This document shows, piece by piece, positions 27,001-36,886 of a stretch of DNA of 64,000 nucleotides (position 1 is its first letter; the number at the start of each line of letters is the position of its first letter). The notes under the pieces are model-generated. The model was not told the DNA's origin. It ran no database searches and was given only the letters and a program-made list of their open reading frames with translations. The translations under genes and the position numbers were made by a program. The DNA is from Desulfovibrio sp. (lineage in GTDB: Bacteria; Desulfobacterota; Desulfovibrionia; Desulfovibrionales; Desulfovibrionaceae), in assembly GCA_031287575.1 (NCBI GenBank), contig JAITSV010000081.1, forward strand, positions 1 to 64,000, in the 5' to 3' direction.

Positions 27001-29349
27001 CTACTGCTGGTCCACGCCCTTCATGGCCAGGCTCACCCTGCCGCGCGCCCGGTCCACCTCCAGCACCCGCACCCGCACGGTGCGGCCCGGGGCCACCACC
27101 TCCGCCGGGTCGCGCACGAAGCGGTCGGACAACTGGCTGACGTGCACCAGCCCGTCGCGGTGCACCCCGATGTCCACGAACGCCCCGAAGGCGGTGACGT
27201 TGGTGACGATGCCCGGCAGCACCATGCCCGGTTCCAGGTCGTCGGGCGAATGCACCCCCTCGGCAAAGCGGAACGGGGCGAAGGACGGGCGCGGGTCGCG
27301 CCCCGGTCGTGCCAGTTCGGCCAGGATGTCGGTGAGCGTGGGCAACCCCACCCCTTCGGAAACATAGCTTTCGGGCCGGATGCGCCCGCGCAGGTCGTCG
27401 CGGCGCAGCAGGTCGGCCAGGGCGCAGCCAAGGTCCGCCGCCATGCGGGCCACAAGGGTGTAGCGCTCCGGGTGCACCGCGCTGGCGTCCAGCGGGTTGT
27501 CGCCGCGTACGCGCAGAAAGCCCGCCGCCTGTTCGAAGGCCTTGGGGCCAAGGCGCGGCACCTTCAGCAGGTCCCTGCGGCTGCGGAAGGGGCCGTTTTC
27601 CGCCCGGTGGGTCACGATGTTGCGGGCCAGCACCGGGCCGATGCCGGAAACGTGGGCCAGCAGTTCCGGGCTGGCGGTGTTGGCGTCCACGCCCACGGCG
27701 TTGACGCACGAGGCCACCACTTCGTCCAGGGCGCGGCGCAGGGCGGCCTGGTCCACGTCGTGCTGGTACTGGCCCACGCCCAGCGAGCGCGGGTCGATCT
27801 TCACCAGTTCCGCCAGCGGGTCCATCAGCCGCCGCCCGATGGAAACGGCCCCGCGCACGGTCAGGTCGTGGTCGGGAAATTCGCGGCGGGCCACGTCGGA
27901 CGCGGAATACACCGAGGCCCCGGTTTCGTTCACCAGCACCACGTCCACCCCGGCGGGCAGGCCCACCCCCCGCGCGAAGGCTTCCGTCTCGCGCCCGGCG
28001 GTGCCGTTGCCCACGGCCACCACCTCGATGGCGTATTTCGCGCAGCAGTCGCGCAGGGTGCGCGCGGCGCGTTCCGCCCCGGCGTCGCCGGTCAGGGGGT
28101 GGATGACCTCGTGGTGCAGCAGGGTGCCCTGCGCGTCCAGGCAGACCAGCTTGGACCCGGTGCGCCAGCCGGGGTCCAGCGCCAGCATGCGGCGTCCGCC
28201 CAGGGGCGGGGCCATGATCAGTTCGCGCAGGTTGGCGGCGAACACGCCGATGGCCTGGGCTTCCGCCCGTTCGCGCAGGGCCGTGCGCAGTTCGTTTTCC
28301 AGCGATGGGGCCAGCAGCCGCTTCCAGGCATCGGCAAGGGCCGCGTCCACCTGCCCGGCGGCGGTTTCGGGCCGCAGGGCGGTGCCGGTGGCGGCGATGC
28401 CCGCCCTGCGGTGCAGGGTGTCCAGCGCGTCGGCGTCGTCGGGACGCACGGCCACGGAAAGAAAACCCTCGCGTTCGCCGCGCAGCATGGCCAGCAGCCG
28501 GTGCGAGGGCATGGCGGCGGCGCGTTCCTCGTGGCCGAACCAGTCGGCGTAGGTGGCGCCTTCCGCTTCCTTGCCGGGCACGGCCTTGGCGCGCAGCACG
28601 GCGCGCCGCACGAACAGGTCGCGCAGGGCGCCGCGCAGGGGGGCGGATTCCGCGTAGTTTTCGGCCAGGATGTCGCGGGCACCGGCCAGGGCGGCCTGCG
28701 CGTCGGGCACGGCCAGTTCCGGGTCCGTACCTTCCGGTGTGACATGGGGCGTGACATGGGGCGTGACATGGGGCGCGGCCAGCGCAAGGGCGTCCGCCGT
28801 GGGCCGCGCCGTGCGCAGGGCCTCCGCCAGCGGGGCCAGGCCGCGCCGTCGGGCCTTTTCCGCGCGGGTGACGCGCTTGGGCCGGTAGGGCAGGTACACG
28901 TCCTCCAGCGCGGTGAGCGTGGATGCCCCCGCCACGGCATTGGACAACTGCGGGGTGAGCAGGCCGCGTTCCTCCAGCGATGCCAGCACGGCGGCCCGCC
29001 GCTTGTCCAGTTCGCGCGCCTTTTCCAGGGCGTCGCGCACGGCGGCCACCTGCACCTCGTCCAGGCTGCCCGTGGCTTCCTTGCGGTAGCGGGCTATGAA
29101 CGGAATGGTGGCCCCTTCGTCCAGCAGGGCCATGACGGCGGACACGCCGGGCACCGGCAGGGACAGCACGGCGGCCAAGGCTGCCGGGGCAGCGGCGACT
29201 GGCGCGACTGGCACAACTGGCGCTGCTGGCGGAACGGCAGGAGCGGACGTGGCCGAGGAGGCAGGGGCAGCGGGGGCGGAGGCGGTGGCCTGAAGTTCTG
29301 GCGTCACGGGATATTCCTGTTGTTGTCCGGTGGTGGACGATGTAAACAT
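27001..29349 (-). CDS. tex: Transcription accessory protein Tex, S1 RNA-binding
   Basis: The 782-residue protein has the Tex architecture: the N-terminal GATIPFIARYRKEATGSLDE segment, a YqgF/RNase H-like domain (ALDPGWRTGSKLVCLD), helix-hairpin-helix motifs (VSGIGPVLARNIVTHR) and a C-terminal S1 domain (GMVLPGIVTNVTAFGAFVDI). Tex binds nucleic acid and affects transcription. The first 50 residues are low-complexity Ala/Pro/Val, so the true start may be downstream of ATG 29349. An in-frame 12-bp DNA repeat near 28739-28775 encodes HVTP units. Confidence 0.93.
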   Translation of the reverse strand: MFTSSTTGQQQEYPVTPELQATASAPAAPASSATSAPAVPPAAPVVPVAPVAAAPAALAAVLSLPVPGVSAVMALLDEGATIPFIARYRKEATGSLDEVQVAAVRDALEKARELDKRRAAVLASLEERGLLTPQLSNAVAGASTLTALEDVYLPYRPKRVTRAEKARRRGLAPLAEALRTARPTADALALAAPHVTPHVTPHVTPEGTDPELAVPDAQAALAGARDILAENYAESAPLRGALRDLFVRRAVLRAKAVPGKEAEGATYADWFGHEERAAAMPSHRLLAMLRGEREGFLSVAVRPDDADALDTLHRRAGIAATGTALRPETAAGQVDAALADAWKRLLAPSLENELRTALRERAEAQAIGVFAANLRELIMAPPLGGRRMLALDPGWRTGSKLVCLDAQGTLLHHEVIHPLTGDAGAERAARTLRDCCAKYAIEVVAVGNGTAGRETEAFARGVGLPAGVDVVLVNETGASVYSASDVARREFPDHDLTVRGAVSIGRRLMDPLAELVKIDPRSLGVGQYQHDVDQAALRRALDEVVASCVNAVGVDANTASPELLAHVSGIGPVLARNIVTHRAENGPFRSRRDLLKVPRLGPKAFEQAAGFLRVRGDNPLDASAVHPERYTLVARMAADLGCALADLLRRDDLRGRIRPESYVSEGVGLPTLTDILAELARPGRDPRPSFAPFRFAEGVHSPDDLEPGMVLPGIVTNVTAFGAFVDIGVHRDGLVHVSQLSDRFVRDPAEVVAPGRTVRVRVLEVDRARGRVSLAMKGVDQQ
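28736..28776 (-). repeat. In-frame 12-bp tandem repeat in tex
   Basis: GTGACATGGGGC (plus strand) recurs three times, encoding the peptide unit HVTP. Changes in copy number would keep the frame. Confidence 0.8.
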
Positions 29350-29416
29350 GTGATTACGTCAGTGGATTGGTTTTCTGCCACAGTCCTGCCATCCGTAACC
29401 GTGAAGGAGGCCTGCC

Positions 29417-29653
29417 ATGAGCCATACCGAAGCCGACCTGCCCGCCGTCATCCACGAGACGGAGTTCGTCATCCTGGCCGACGGAACCCAAGTGCGCTAC
29501 GAGGAAAGCGGCGGCGCGCGCGACGTGTTCGTCAACGACGAATGGACCGCCCGCTCCACGCTGTTTCCCGGTTCGGACTACTGTCTCGAAACCGGGGGCT
29601 GCACCTATCTGCTGACCGCCACCGACGACGGGCTCAAGGTGGAGAAGCAGTAG
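29417..29653 (+). CDS. Hypothetical small protein
   Basis: The 78-residue product begins MSHTEADLPAVIHETEFVI and is mostly predicted beta-strand (VILADGTQVRYEESG, TYLLTATDDGLKVEKQ). There is no signal, membrane segment or known motif. A strong AAGGAGG ribosome-binding site lies eight bases before ATG 29417, and a hairpin terminator follows, so it is a real gene. Its function is not recognised. Confidence 0.8.
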   Translation: MSHTEADLPAVIHETEFVILADGTQVRYEESGGARDVFVNDEWTARSTLFPGSDYCLETGGCTYLLTATDDGLKVEKQ

Positions 29654-29687
29654 CCAGCCCGGTGTCCGGGGGGCGGCCGGAAAATTG

Positions 29688-29716
29688 CGGGGCCGCGCAT
29701 GTGCGCGGCCCTTGGC
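29688..29716 (+). terminator. Terminator hairpin after the 78-residue gene
   Basis: GGCCGCGCA-TG-TGCGCGGCC (29691-29710) is a perfect stem; the T run after it is short (CTTGG), so efficiency is uncertain. Confidence 0.6.
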
Positions 29717-29879
29717 GTTTGCGGAGCCGGTCTGCGAAGCCGGTTCGGGCGTTGGTTCCGCAGAACTGACGGCCTGCGCATGGACGACTGTGTCCGCCGG
29801 TACGCCCCCTTCCCATGTAGGCAACCCTGCTGACATCCGTGGGGAAGGCTGCGGCCAGGGCGATCCGGGCCTGCCGTAT

Positions 29880-30353
29880 CTATTGGACGGGTCCCTGACC
29901 GCGCGCGGTGAGCCGGGCGCGCAGGTATGCGCCCAGCAGGGCGCCCGCGTCGTCGGGTTCATTCTCTCCGCCCTGCGCGATGCCAAGGGCGTGCAGATCT
30001 TCCGCCACCTGGCGTTCCATCTTTTCCGATTCCATGAACATCACGTAAACCAGGGCGATGGTGGCATCGTTGTCTTCGCTGCCGTCGCACAGGGCCGTCA
30101 GGTGTTCGTGGGGCACGGTTTCCTGCAAGCGGTCCACGAACATGGATGCCCACTTGCCGTACAGCGATTCCGGCAGTTGGGGCACCATGGCCGACAGCAC
30201 GCTCGCGCCCCGTTCGTCCATGTCGGGCAGGGTCACGGCCAGGAATTCCTCCAGGGCCTCCGTGCGGCTTCCGGCGTCGCGCGACAGGTGGCGCAGCACC
30301 GTGGCGACGAGGTGGGCGCGGGCCTGGTCGGGGGCGAGAGGGGATGCGGACAT
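29880..30353 (-). CDS. Hypothetical helical protein
   Basis: The 157-residue product is predicted to be mostly helical and acidic (DGSEDNDATIALVYVMFMES). It has no signal peptide or recognised motif. GGAG precedes ATG 30353 at a fitting distance. An unrelated open part continues upstream in the same frame into GC-rich low-complexity sequence, which I exclude. Function is unknown. It lies between two convergent or tandem neighbours without an obvious operon. Confidence 0.75.
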   Translation of the reverse strand: MSASPLAPDQARAHLVATVLRHLSRDAGSRTEALEEFLAVTLPDMDERGASVLSAMVPQLPESLYGKWASMFVDRLQETVPHEHLTALCDGSEDNDATIALVYVMFMESEKMERQVAEDLHALGIAQGGENEPDDAGALLGAYLRARLTARGQGPVQ

Positions 30354-30549
30354 GCGGGCTGCTCCTGCGGCGTGGTGGTATTCGTCCGGTGCCCCGCACG
30401 GACCGCGCGCGATGCGCATTCGTGCTGGGGATGACGAGGTGCGCAGCCTAGCCCAGGCCGGGCCGCCGTGCAAGGCTGGCGGTCCGGTGGGGCCCGGTCG
30501 GTGCGGCATGTCCGGTGGGTTGGGCGCGGCCCGGCCCACCGGGCCGGTG

Positions 30550-30590
30550 CGGACCGGCGCGAACCGGCGCGAACCGGCGCGAACCGGGAT
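30550..30590. repeat. Tandem repeat, 10-bp unit CGCGAACCGG
   Basis: Three to four copies of GGCGCGAACC-type units occur in a row in non-coding sequence upstream of the tpx terminator. Confidence 0.75.
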
Positions 30591-30663
30591 GTCCGATGCG
30601 CGACGGGCAAGGCAGGGAGCAGGCAGGGCAAGTAACCGGACTGGGCAGGGGCAACAATAAGGA

Positions 30664-30697
30664 ACAATGCGGTTTCGCGTGGGCGAAACCGCATTGT
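30664..30697 (-). terminator. Rho-independent terminator after tpx
   Basis: ACAATGCGGTTTCGC pairs perfectly with its complement across a GTGG loop. On the minus strand a T-rich run (TTCCTTATT) follows, 110 bases after the tpx stop. Confidence 0.8.
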
Positions 30698-30805
30698 CAT
30701 TTTCGTAAAACAGGCTGTTTTCGTATGTCCTGCGCCATTCCCTCCCGTTGGCGCGCACAGCGCGGCGGGGTGAATGTCGTGCGCCGACCCCGTCGCCGGT
30801 CTCAG

Positions 30806-31318
30806 CTACAGGGCGGCCCGCACGGCGGCCAGGGCGGCCTCGTAGTTGGGCTCGTGGCTCACTTCGGGCACGATTTCGGTGTAGGTGACCGTTCCGGACC
30901 GGTCCACCACGAAGATGGCGCGGGTCAGCAGGCGCAGTTCCTTGATCACCACGCCGTAGGCGCTGCCGAAGGACAGGTCGCGGTGGTCGGACAGGGTTTC
31001 CAGCGCGTCCACCCCGGCGGCACCGCACCAGCGGGCCTGGGCGAACGGCAGGTCGCAGCTGATGGTCAGGATGCGCACGTCCGTGCCAAGGCGGGTGGCT
31101 TCCTGGTTGAAGCGCCGGGTCTCCATGTCGCACACGCCGGTATCCAGCGAGGGCACGGCGGAGATGAGCAGCACCTTGCCCGCGTAATCGGACAGGGAGC
31201 GCGGGGACAGGTCGTTGGCCAGTGCGGAGAAACCGGGGGCCTTGTCGCCCTTGGCCACCGGGGTGCCGCCGAGGGTGAGGGGGGTGCCCCTGAAGGTGAT
31301 GATGCCGGTACGGTCCAT
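30806..31318 (-). CDS. tpx: Thiol peroxidase Tpx
   Basis: The 170-residue protein is a 2-Cys peroxiredoxin. The peroxidatic cysteine is C63 in PSLDTGVCDMETRR and the resolving cysteine is C98 in CDLPFAQARWC, the positions of the Tpx family. It reduces hydroperoxides at the expense of thioredoxin, useful for an anaerobe exposed to oxygen. AGGAGG lies nine bases before ATG 31318. It is divergent from amtB. No clear regulator site was found in front of it. Confidence 0.95.
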   Translation of the reverse strand: MDRTGIITFRGTPLTLGGTPVAKGDKAPGFSALANDLSPRSLSDYAGKVLLISAVPSLDTGVCDMETRRFNQEATRLGTDVRILTISCDLPFAQARWCGAAGVDALETLSDHRDLSFGSAYGVVIKELRLLTRAIFVVDRSGTVTYTEIVPEVSHEPNYEAALAAVRAAL

Positions 31319-31561
31319 GGGTATCCGCCTCCTGCGGAAGGGGGTTCTGAAGGTCCGCCTCGCGGGAACGAGGAGCCTTGGCGGTGTCCCGCGCCTCCTG
31401 CGCGGGGGCGCGGCGGCTTCGTGCCCTGGCCATCCGTGGCGGATGGTGGGCACGGCGGTTCGCAGAGACATACCACAACGGCGTCGGCATGCAAACCGGC
31501 GCGGGCACTTTTTCCGGTGCGCACTGCAAAAGTGTATGTTTTTACAAAAAGGGAATCAAAT

Positions 31562-31650
31562 CCATTTGTAGTGTTACCAAAATGGAAAAAAACAATATTG
31601 CTTGATTTGCGCAATATGGTGAATTCATTGGAGCCGACCATTTTGTAGTG
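31562..31650 (+). promoter_or_regulatory. Activator-binding candidates upstream of amtB
   Basis: Two features suggest an enhancer region: the inverted repeat ATATTGC-N9-GCAATAT at 31595-31617, and the direct repeat CCATTTGTAGTG (31562-31573) with CCATTTTGTAGTG (31638-31650). They lie upstream of the sigma-54 promoter, the usual position of NtrC-type sites, although the NtrC consensus itself is not present. Confidence 0.45.
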
Positions 31651-31652
31651 AA

Positions 31653-31667
31653 TGGCACGCTCCTTGC
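31653..31667 (+). promoter_or_regulatory. Sigma-54 promoter of the amtB-glnB-glnD unit
   Basis: TGGCACGCTCCTTGC matches the -24/-12 consensus exactly, with GG and GC 12 bases apart. It lies 82 bases before amtB. Nitrogen-limitation control via sigma-54 and an NtrC-type activator is the expected arrangement for these genes. Confidence 0.85.
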
Positions 31668-31748
31668 CTTTACCTGGGCATCATTCGGGTTTGCCCCTGT
31701 GCGTTCGGTCCGGCAGGGGATGTACGTCAACTTTTCGAGGAGGTTCAC

Positions 31749-32957
31749 ATGAACGCGGCGGATACCGCCTTCATCCTGGTCTGCTCCGCTCTGGTCATGT
31801 TCATGACCCCGGGGCTCGCCCTGTTCTACGGGGGGCTCGTGCGTGCGCGCAACGTGCTGTCCACCACCATGCACAGCTTCATTCTTCTGGGCGTGGCCAG
31901 CATCGTCTGGGCGGTCATCGGCTACACGCTGGCGTTCGGCCCCGACATCGGCGGGGTCATCGGGGGGCTTGATTTCGCCTTCCTGAACGGCGTGGGCATG
32001 GAACCCAGCGAATCGGTCACCAACATTCCGCATCTGCTGTTCATGGTGTTCCAGTGCATGTTCGCGGTGATCACCCCGGCCCTGATTTCCGGCGCCTATG
32101 CCGAACGCATCCGCTTCCGCGCCATGCTGCTGTTCTCGGTGCTGTGGCTGGTGGTGGTGTACGCCCCCATGGCCCACTGGGTGTGGGGCGGCGGCTGGCT
32201 GTTCGGTCTTGGCGCGCTTGACTTCGCCGGTGGCGCCGTGGTGCACATGAGCTCCGCCGCCGCCGCCCTGGCCGCCGCCCACGTGCTGGGCCGCCGCCAC
32301 GGCTACGGCCGCGAACCCTTCGTGCCCCACAACCTGCCCATGACCGTGCTTGGCGCGGGCATCCTGTGGTTCGGCTGGTTCGGCTTCAACGCGGGCAGCG
32401 CCCTGGCCGCCAACGGCCTGGCCGCCAACGCCTTCGTCACCACCCACCTGTGCGCCGCCGCCGCCGCCGTCAGCTGGGTGGCCGCCGAATGGCTGCACAC
32501 CGGCAAGCCCACCACCCTTGGTGCCGCTTCCGGCGCCGTGGCCGGCCTTGTGGTCATCACTCCCGCCGCTGGCTTCGTGGCCCCCATGCCCGCCATCATC
32601 ATGGGCCTTGTCGGCGGCGCCCTGTGCTACGGCGGCGTGCTGATGAAGCATGTCTTCAAGTACGACGACGCCCTGGACGTGGTGGGCGTGCACGGCGTGG
32701 GCGGTACCTTCGGCGCCCTGGCCACCGGCATCTTCGCCACCACTGCCGTGAATACCGCCTCCGGCCTGCTCGAAGGCAACCCCTCGCAGCTCTGGATCCA
32801 GTTCATCTCCGTGGTCGCCACCTGGCTGTTCTGCTACGTGGCCAGCCGCATCCTGTTCCATGTGGTTGACGCCCTCGTCGGCCTGCGCGCGGATACGGAG
32901 TCGGAGGTCGCGGGCCTCGACGTCAGCGAGCACAACGAGACAGGTTACCAGCTCTAG
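31749..32957 (+). CDS. amtB: Ammonium transporter AmtB
   Basis: The 402-residue membrane protein has 11 hydrophobic segments. The twin-histidine pore is indicated by HMSSAAAALAAAHVLG and VVGVHGVGGTFGALATG, and the FGWFGFNAGSA motif is present. AmtB carries ammonium across the inner membrane and is gated by PII. AGGAGG lies before ATG 31749. There is no clear cleavable signal. It is the first gene of a unit with glnB (75 bases downstream) and glnD, under the sigma-54 promoter. Confidence 0.96.
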   Translation: MNAADTAFILVCSALVMFMTPGLALFYGGLVRARNVLSTTMHSFILLGVASIVWAVIGYTLAFGPDIGGVIGGLDFAFLNGVGMEPSESVTNIPHLLFMVFQCMFAVITPALISGAYAERIRFRAMLLFSVLWLVVVYAPMAHWVWGGGWLFGLGALDFAGGAVVHMSSAAAALAAAHVLGRRHGYGREPFVPHNLPMTVLGAGILWFGWFGFNAGSALAANGLAANAFVTTHLCAAAAAVSWVAAEWLHTGKPTTLGAASGAVAGLVVITPAAGFVAPMPAIIMGLVGGALCYGGVLMKHVFKYDDALDVVGVHGVGGTFGALATGIFATTAVNTASGLLEGNPSQLWIQFISVVATWLFCYVASRILFHVVDALVGLRADTESEVAGLDVSEHNETGYQL

Positions 32958-33380
<423 letters not shown>

Positions 33381-33467
33381 CCGCAACATACCGCAATCCG
33401 TGGGCGGCGCCTCGGCAACGAACGGGGCGCCGCCCGTCCATATCCACCCTTCACCCACCACCCCTAC

Positions 33468-36434
33468 ATGACGCAGGCACACGGGCCATCTTCCTCCGCT
33501 CCCGCCGGTAGTTCCGGCTCGCCGCGCGATGCCGCCACGGTCCTGCGCGAGGGGCGCGCCGCGCTGCTCGAACGTCTGGACGTCTCCCTTTCCCCCACGG
33601 ACGCGGCACCGCCGGAAAACGCCTGCGCCTCCCGGCCCGATGCCGTCAGGCCCGATGCCTCCCGGCCCGATGTCCCCCGGCCCGATGCCCATTGTCGCGA
33701 CACCACGCCCGCGTCCACGTCCATGGGCGCGTCGCGCTTCGAGCGGGCCTACAGCCGCCTGCTGGACGACTATTTCCGCCTTCGCTTCGCCGAACTGCGC
33801 GGCGGGCACGACAAGGTGGCCCTGGTGGCCGTGGGCGGCTATGGCCGCGAGGAACTGTGCCTGGGGTCGGACATCGACATCCTGATCCTGTGCGGCCGCT
33901 CCATCCCGCCGCAGGCCATCGACCTGGCCCAGCCGCTGTTTCTGCCCCTGTGGGACGCGGGCTACACCCTGGGGCACGGGTTCCGCACCATCGGCGACTG
34001 CGTGAAGCTGGCCGCCAAGGACCACAAGGTGCTGGCCAGCCTGCTGGACGCGCGGCTGATCACCGGCAACGAGGCCCTGTTCCGCGAGATGGTGGACCGC
34101 CTGAACGACAAGGTGCTGCCGCGCCGGGGGGCCTCGTTCCTGTCCTGGAACGACGAGGAGCACGAGCGCAGGCGCGCCTCGCACGGCGACGGCGCCGTGC
34201 TGCTGGAACCCAACCTGAAGGAAGGCCTGGGCGGCCTGCGGGACTACCACCGCATCCTGTGGCTGGGCCGCATCCGCAACGAGGCGGGCAGCGTGGAGGA
34301 AATCCTGGCCCAGGCCGGGTTCTCCGCGTCCGATGCCGCCCTGCTGCGCGAAAGCGTGGGCTTTCTGCACGACGTGCGCAACCTGTTGCACCATCTTTCG
34401 CATCGCAAGAACGACCAGCTGTTCCTGGACCTGCAACCGGAAATCGCCGCGCGTCTCGGCTTTCGCGAATGCGGCAACCTGCTGGCCGTGGAATGCTTCC
34501 TGGGGCGCCTGCACCGGTGCATGTCGCACATCAAGGCACTGTCCGCCGCCTTCCGGGGCATCCCCGGCGGGCCGGTGCACCCCGACCAGCCCTGCCCCGA
34601 GGTGGAAGGCCCCGTGGTCATGGCGGGCGGCACGCTGCACATCTGTCTGCCCGACCCGGCGGTGGTCACCCCCGGCCTGGCCCTTTCCGCCTTCGTGCGT
34701 GCCGCCGAATGGCCCGGCCCCGAGGCCCCCGCCCCCGACTGGAACACCCGCAAGGCCATGGAGCAGGCCCTGCAACAGGCCCTGTCCGGCGAGGAGGGCG
34801 CCCTTTCCGGCGCCGATGTGGGCGCGGCGCTGATGCGCATCCTGGGGTCCGGCAAGGCGTTCCCGGTGCTCGGGCACATGGACGAGACGGGCCTTTTGCC
34901 CGCCATCCTGCCCGCCTACGCCGAAGCGCGCGACAGGGTGCAGTTCGACGGGTTCCATACCTATCCCGTGGGCATGCACACCCTGTTCGTGATCCGCCAG
35001 CTGGAATCGCTGGCCAGCGAAGACTTCGAGCCGTTTTCCGGCTTCTGGCGCGGTGGCTGCCTGAGCGTTCCGGATGGGCCAAGCGGGCCAGGCGGGCAGC
35101 AGGGCACGGGCGAAGGCGCCGCAGGCACGCCCGCGTACCCGTCCGGGCAGGACGCGGACGCCGCGCGCGACAGGCTGTGCCTGCTGCTGGCCGCGCTGCT
35201 GCACGACCTTGGCAAGGGCGGGGCCGACGCCTCGCACCATTCCGAGGTGGGGGCCGAGATGGCCATGCGCCTGCTGGGCGAGTGGGGCGCGCCGCCCGAG
35301 ACCATCGACGACGTGGTCTTTCTGGTGCTGCACCACCTGCTGCTCATCCGCACCGCCCAGCGCCGCGACCTCAACGACGAGTCGGTGGTGGCCCAGTGCG
35401 CGGGCACCGTGGGCAGCCTGCGTCGCCTGAACATGCTCTACCTGCTCACCCATGCCGATTCCATGGCCACCGGCCACAAGGCGTGGAACCGCTGGACCGC
35501 CAGCCTGCTGTACGAACTGCACGGCAAGGTGGCCAACATGCTGCGCGACGGGCAGCTTGCGGGCACGCAGACCGCCCAGGCCATCGTGCGCACCCGCGAC
35601 ATGGCGCGGGCCTTGGTGCGCGAGCGCCAGTCCGCGCTGCACTACACGCCGGAAACGGCGGGACTGTATCTGGACGCCATGCCTTCGCGCTATCTGCTGG
35701 CCATGCCGCCGGAAGACATCGTGCGGCACATGTCGCTGGTCTACCAGCTGAACCGCGACGTGGCCGAATCGCGGCGCCGCCTGCCCGAGGACCGGGCCGA
35801 GCGGGGCGTGGTGGTGGTGGAGGGCAGGCCCCTGCACGGCGGGCGCGACAGCGAGCTGTGGGAGGTGCTGGTGGCCGCGCGCGACCAGTCCGGGCTGTTC
35901 GCTACCATTGCCGGGGTGCTTTCGCTGCACGGGCTGAACGTCTTCGGCGCCGATGCCTATGTGTGGAGCGACGGTACCGTGCTGGACATCTTTCACGTCA
36001 CCGCGCCGCCCGATCCGCTGTATGCCAAGGATTTCTGGGGCAAGGTGCGCGGTGCCATCCATTTCGCGCTGACGGGCAAGCTGTCGCTGGATTACCGGCT
36101 GGAGCAGGCCCGCGCGTCCAACGCGCTGAAGCACAAGGTGCCCAGCGTGCTGCTGGATGCGGTGCGCCGCCCGCCCGAGGTGCGCATCGACAACGAGTTG
36201 TCGGATTTCCACACCGTGGTGGAAGTGTTCGCGCCGGACCGGCCCGCATTGCTGTATGATGTCGCGCGGGTGTTGCAGGCGTTGCAGCTGGATATCCTGT
36301 TTGCCAAGATCGCCACGCTGGGCAACCGTACCTCGGACAGCTTTTCGGTGCGCACGGTGTACGGCCAGAAGATCACCGACGAGCAGCAGATGGACGAGGT
36401 GCGTGCGGCCCTGCTGCACGTGGTGTCGCAGTAG
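33468..36434 (+). CDS. glnD: PII uridylyltransferase/uridylyl-removing enzyme GlnD
   Basis: The 988-residue protein has the nucleotidyltransferase motif GGYGREELCLGSDIDILIL (residues about 122-140), an HD domain with HDLGKG near residue 580, and two C-terminal ACT domains (LLVAARDQSGLFATIAG-like and FAPDRPALLYDVAR). It adds or removes UMP on PII according to glutamine. The first 90 residues are low-complexity and include a RPDA/RPDV repeat encoded by 15-bp DNA repeats. It follows glnB by 87 bases. Placing sensor and modifier in one sigma-54 unit is notable. Confidence 0.95.
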   Translation: MTQAHGPSSSAPAGSSGSPRDAATVLREGRAALLERLDVSLSPTDAAPPENACASRPDAVRPDASRPDVPRPDAHCRDTTPASTSMGASRFERAYSRLLDDYFRLRFAELRGGHDKVALVAVGGYGREELCLGSDIDILILCGRSIPPQAIDLAQPLFLPLWDAGYTLGHGFRTIGDCVKLAAKDHKVLASLLDARLITGNEALFREMVDRLNDKVLPRRGASFLSWNDEEHERRRASHGDGAVLLEPNLKEGLGGLRDYHRILWLGRIRNEAGSVEEILAQAGFSASDAALLRESVGFLHDVRNLLHHLSHRKNDQLFLDLQPEIAARLGFRECGNLLAVECFLGRLHRCMSHIKALSAAFRGIPGGPVHPDQPCPEVEGPVVMAGGTLHICLPDPAVVTPGLALSAFVRAAEWPGPEAPAPDWNTRKAMEQALQQALSGEEGALSGADVGAALMRILGSGKAFPVLGHMDETGLLPAILPAYAEARDRVQFDGFHTYPVGMHTLFVIRQLESLASEDFEPFSGFWRGGCLSVPDGPSGPGGQQGTGEGAAGTPAYPSGQDADAARDRLCLLLAALLHDLGKGGADASHHSEVGAEMAMRLLGEWGAPPETIDDVVFLVLHHLLLIRTAQRRDLNDESVVAQCAGTVGSLRRLNMLYLLTHADSMATGHKAWNRWTASLLYELHGKVANMLRDGQLAGTQTAQAIVRTRDMARALVRERQSALHYTPETAGLYLDAMPSRYLLAMPPEDIVRHMSLVYQLNRDVAESRRRLPEDRAERGVVVVEGRPLHGGRDSELWEVLVAARDQSGLFATIAGVLSLHGLNVFGADAYVWSDGTVLDIFHVTAPPDPLYAKDFWGKVRGAIHFALTGKLSLDYRLEQARASNALKHKVPSVLLDAVRRPPEVRIDNELSDFHTVVEVFAPDRPALLYDVARVLQALQLDILFAKIATLGNRTSDSFSVRTVYGQKITDEQQMDEVRAALLHVVSQ

Positions 36435-36886
36435 AGGCTGCGGTTCTTCCTGCGGTGTGGCCGCTTGGACGAACGCTGGTCCCCTTCATTTTTTGTAAGC
36501 CTCCGGCGGGCAGGGGGCCTTGTGCGCGTTGCGATCGCTATCCGCGCTTTGCGGTCCCTATCCGTAAGGTTCGCTGCACTCACCTGACGGCTAGGGCAAT
36601 GCTCGAAGACTCGCATAACGGCTACCGTCCCCTGCCCCCCTCTTTTCGTGCGTTCCGGATGCCTGCGCATCCCTTGGGGACGCACGTTTTTTTTGCTATC
36701 CACCTTGGGCGACGCGATAAGGCGGGGCAGGGCGGCTGAGTGTACCAGCAGAGGGCATCCCATTGCGTGGCAATGCCCAGGCGGGCGGGGTGTGGCTGGG
36801 GCACGGCAATGGTGGGCGTATCGGGTACGGCAGGGAAGGCCGACCCGGCGGAATCGGCAGGTTCTTTCACGGCACACGGAGGCAGC
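36435..36886. other. Gap after glnD with repeat remnant
   Basis: No gene is seen. A degenerate copy of the palindromic module found in repeat copy E lies at about 36515-36628. GC-rich sequence and a ribosome-binding site for the next gene complete the gap. Confidence 0.55.
36515..36628 (+). repeat. Degenerate relative of the repeat modules after glnD
   Basis: TATCCGTAAGGTTCGCTGCA and ACTCACCTGACGGCTAGGG match module 2 of copy E (TATCCGTAAGGTTCGCAAGC ... TCACCTAACGGCTAAGG). A second half-module ending ATAACGGCTACCG follows. No terminal inverted repeats are visible. Orientation matches glnD, 81 bases after its stop. Confidence 0.65.

Larger units (their letters stand above)
30354..30805. other. 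Gap upstream of the 157-residue gene, with tandem repeats
   Basis: No gene is seen. It contains a 10-bp tandem repeat at about 30550-30590 and the tpx terminator at 30664-30697. Confidence 0.6.
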
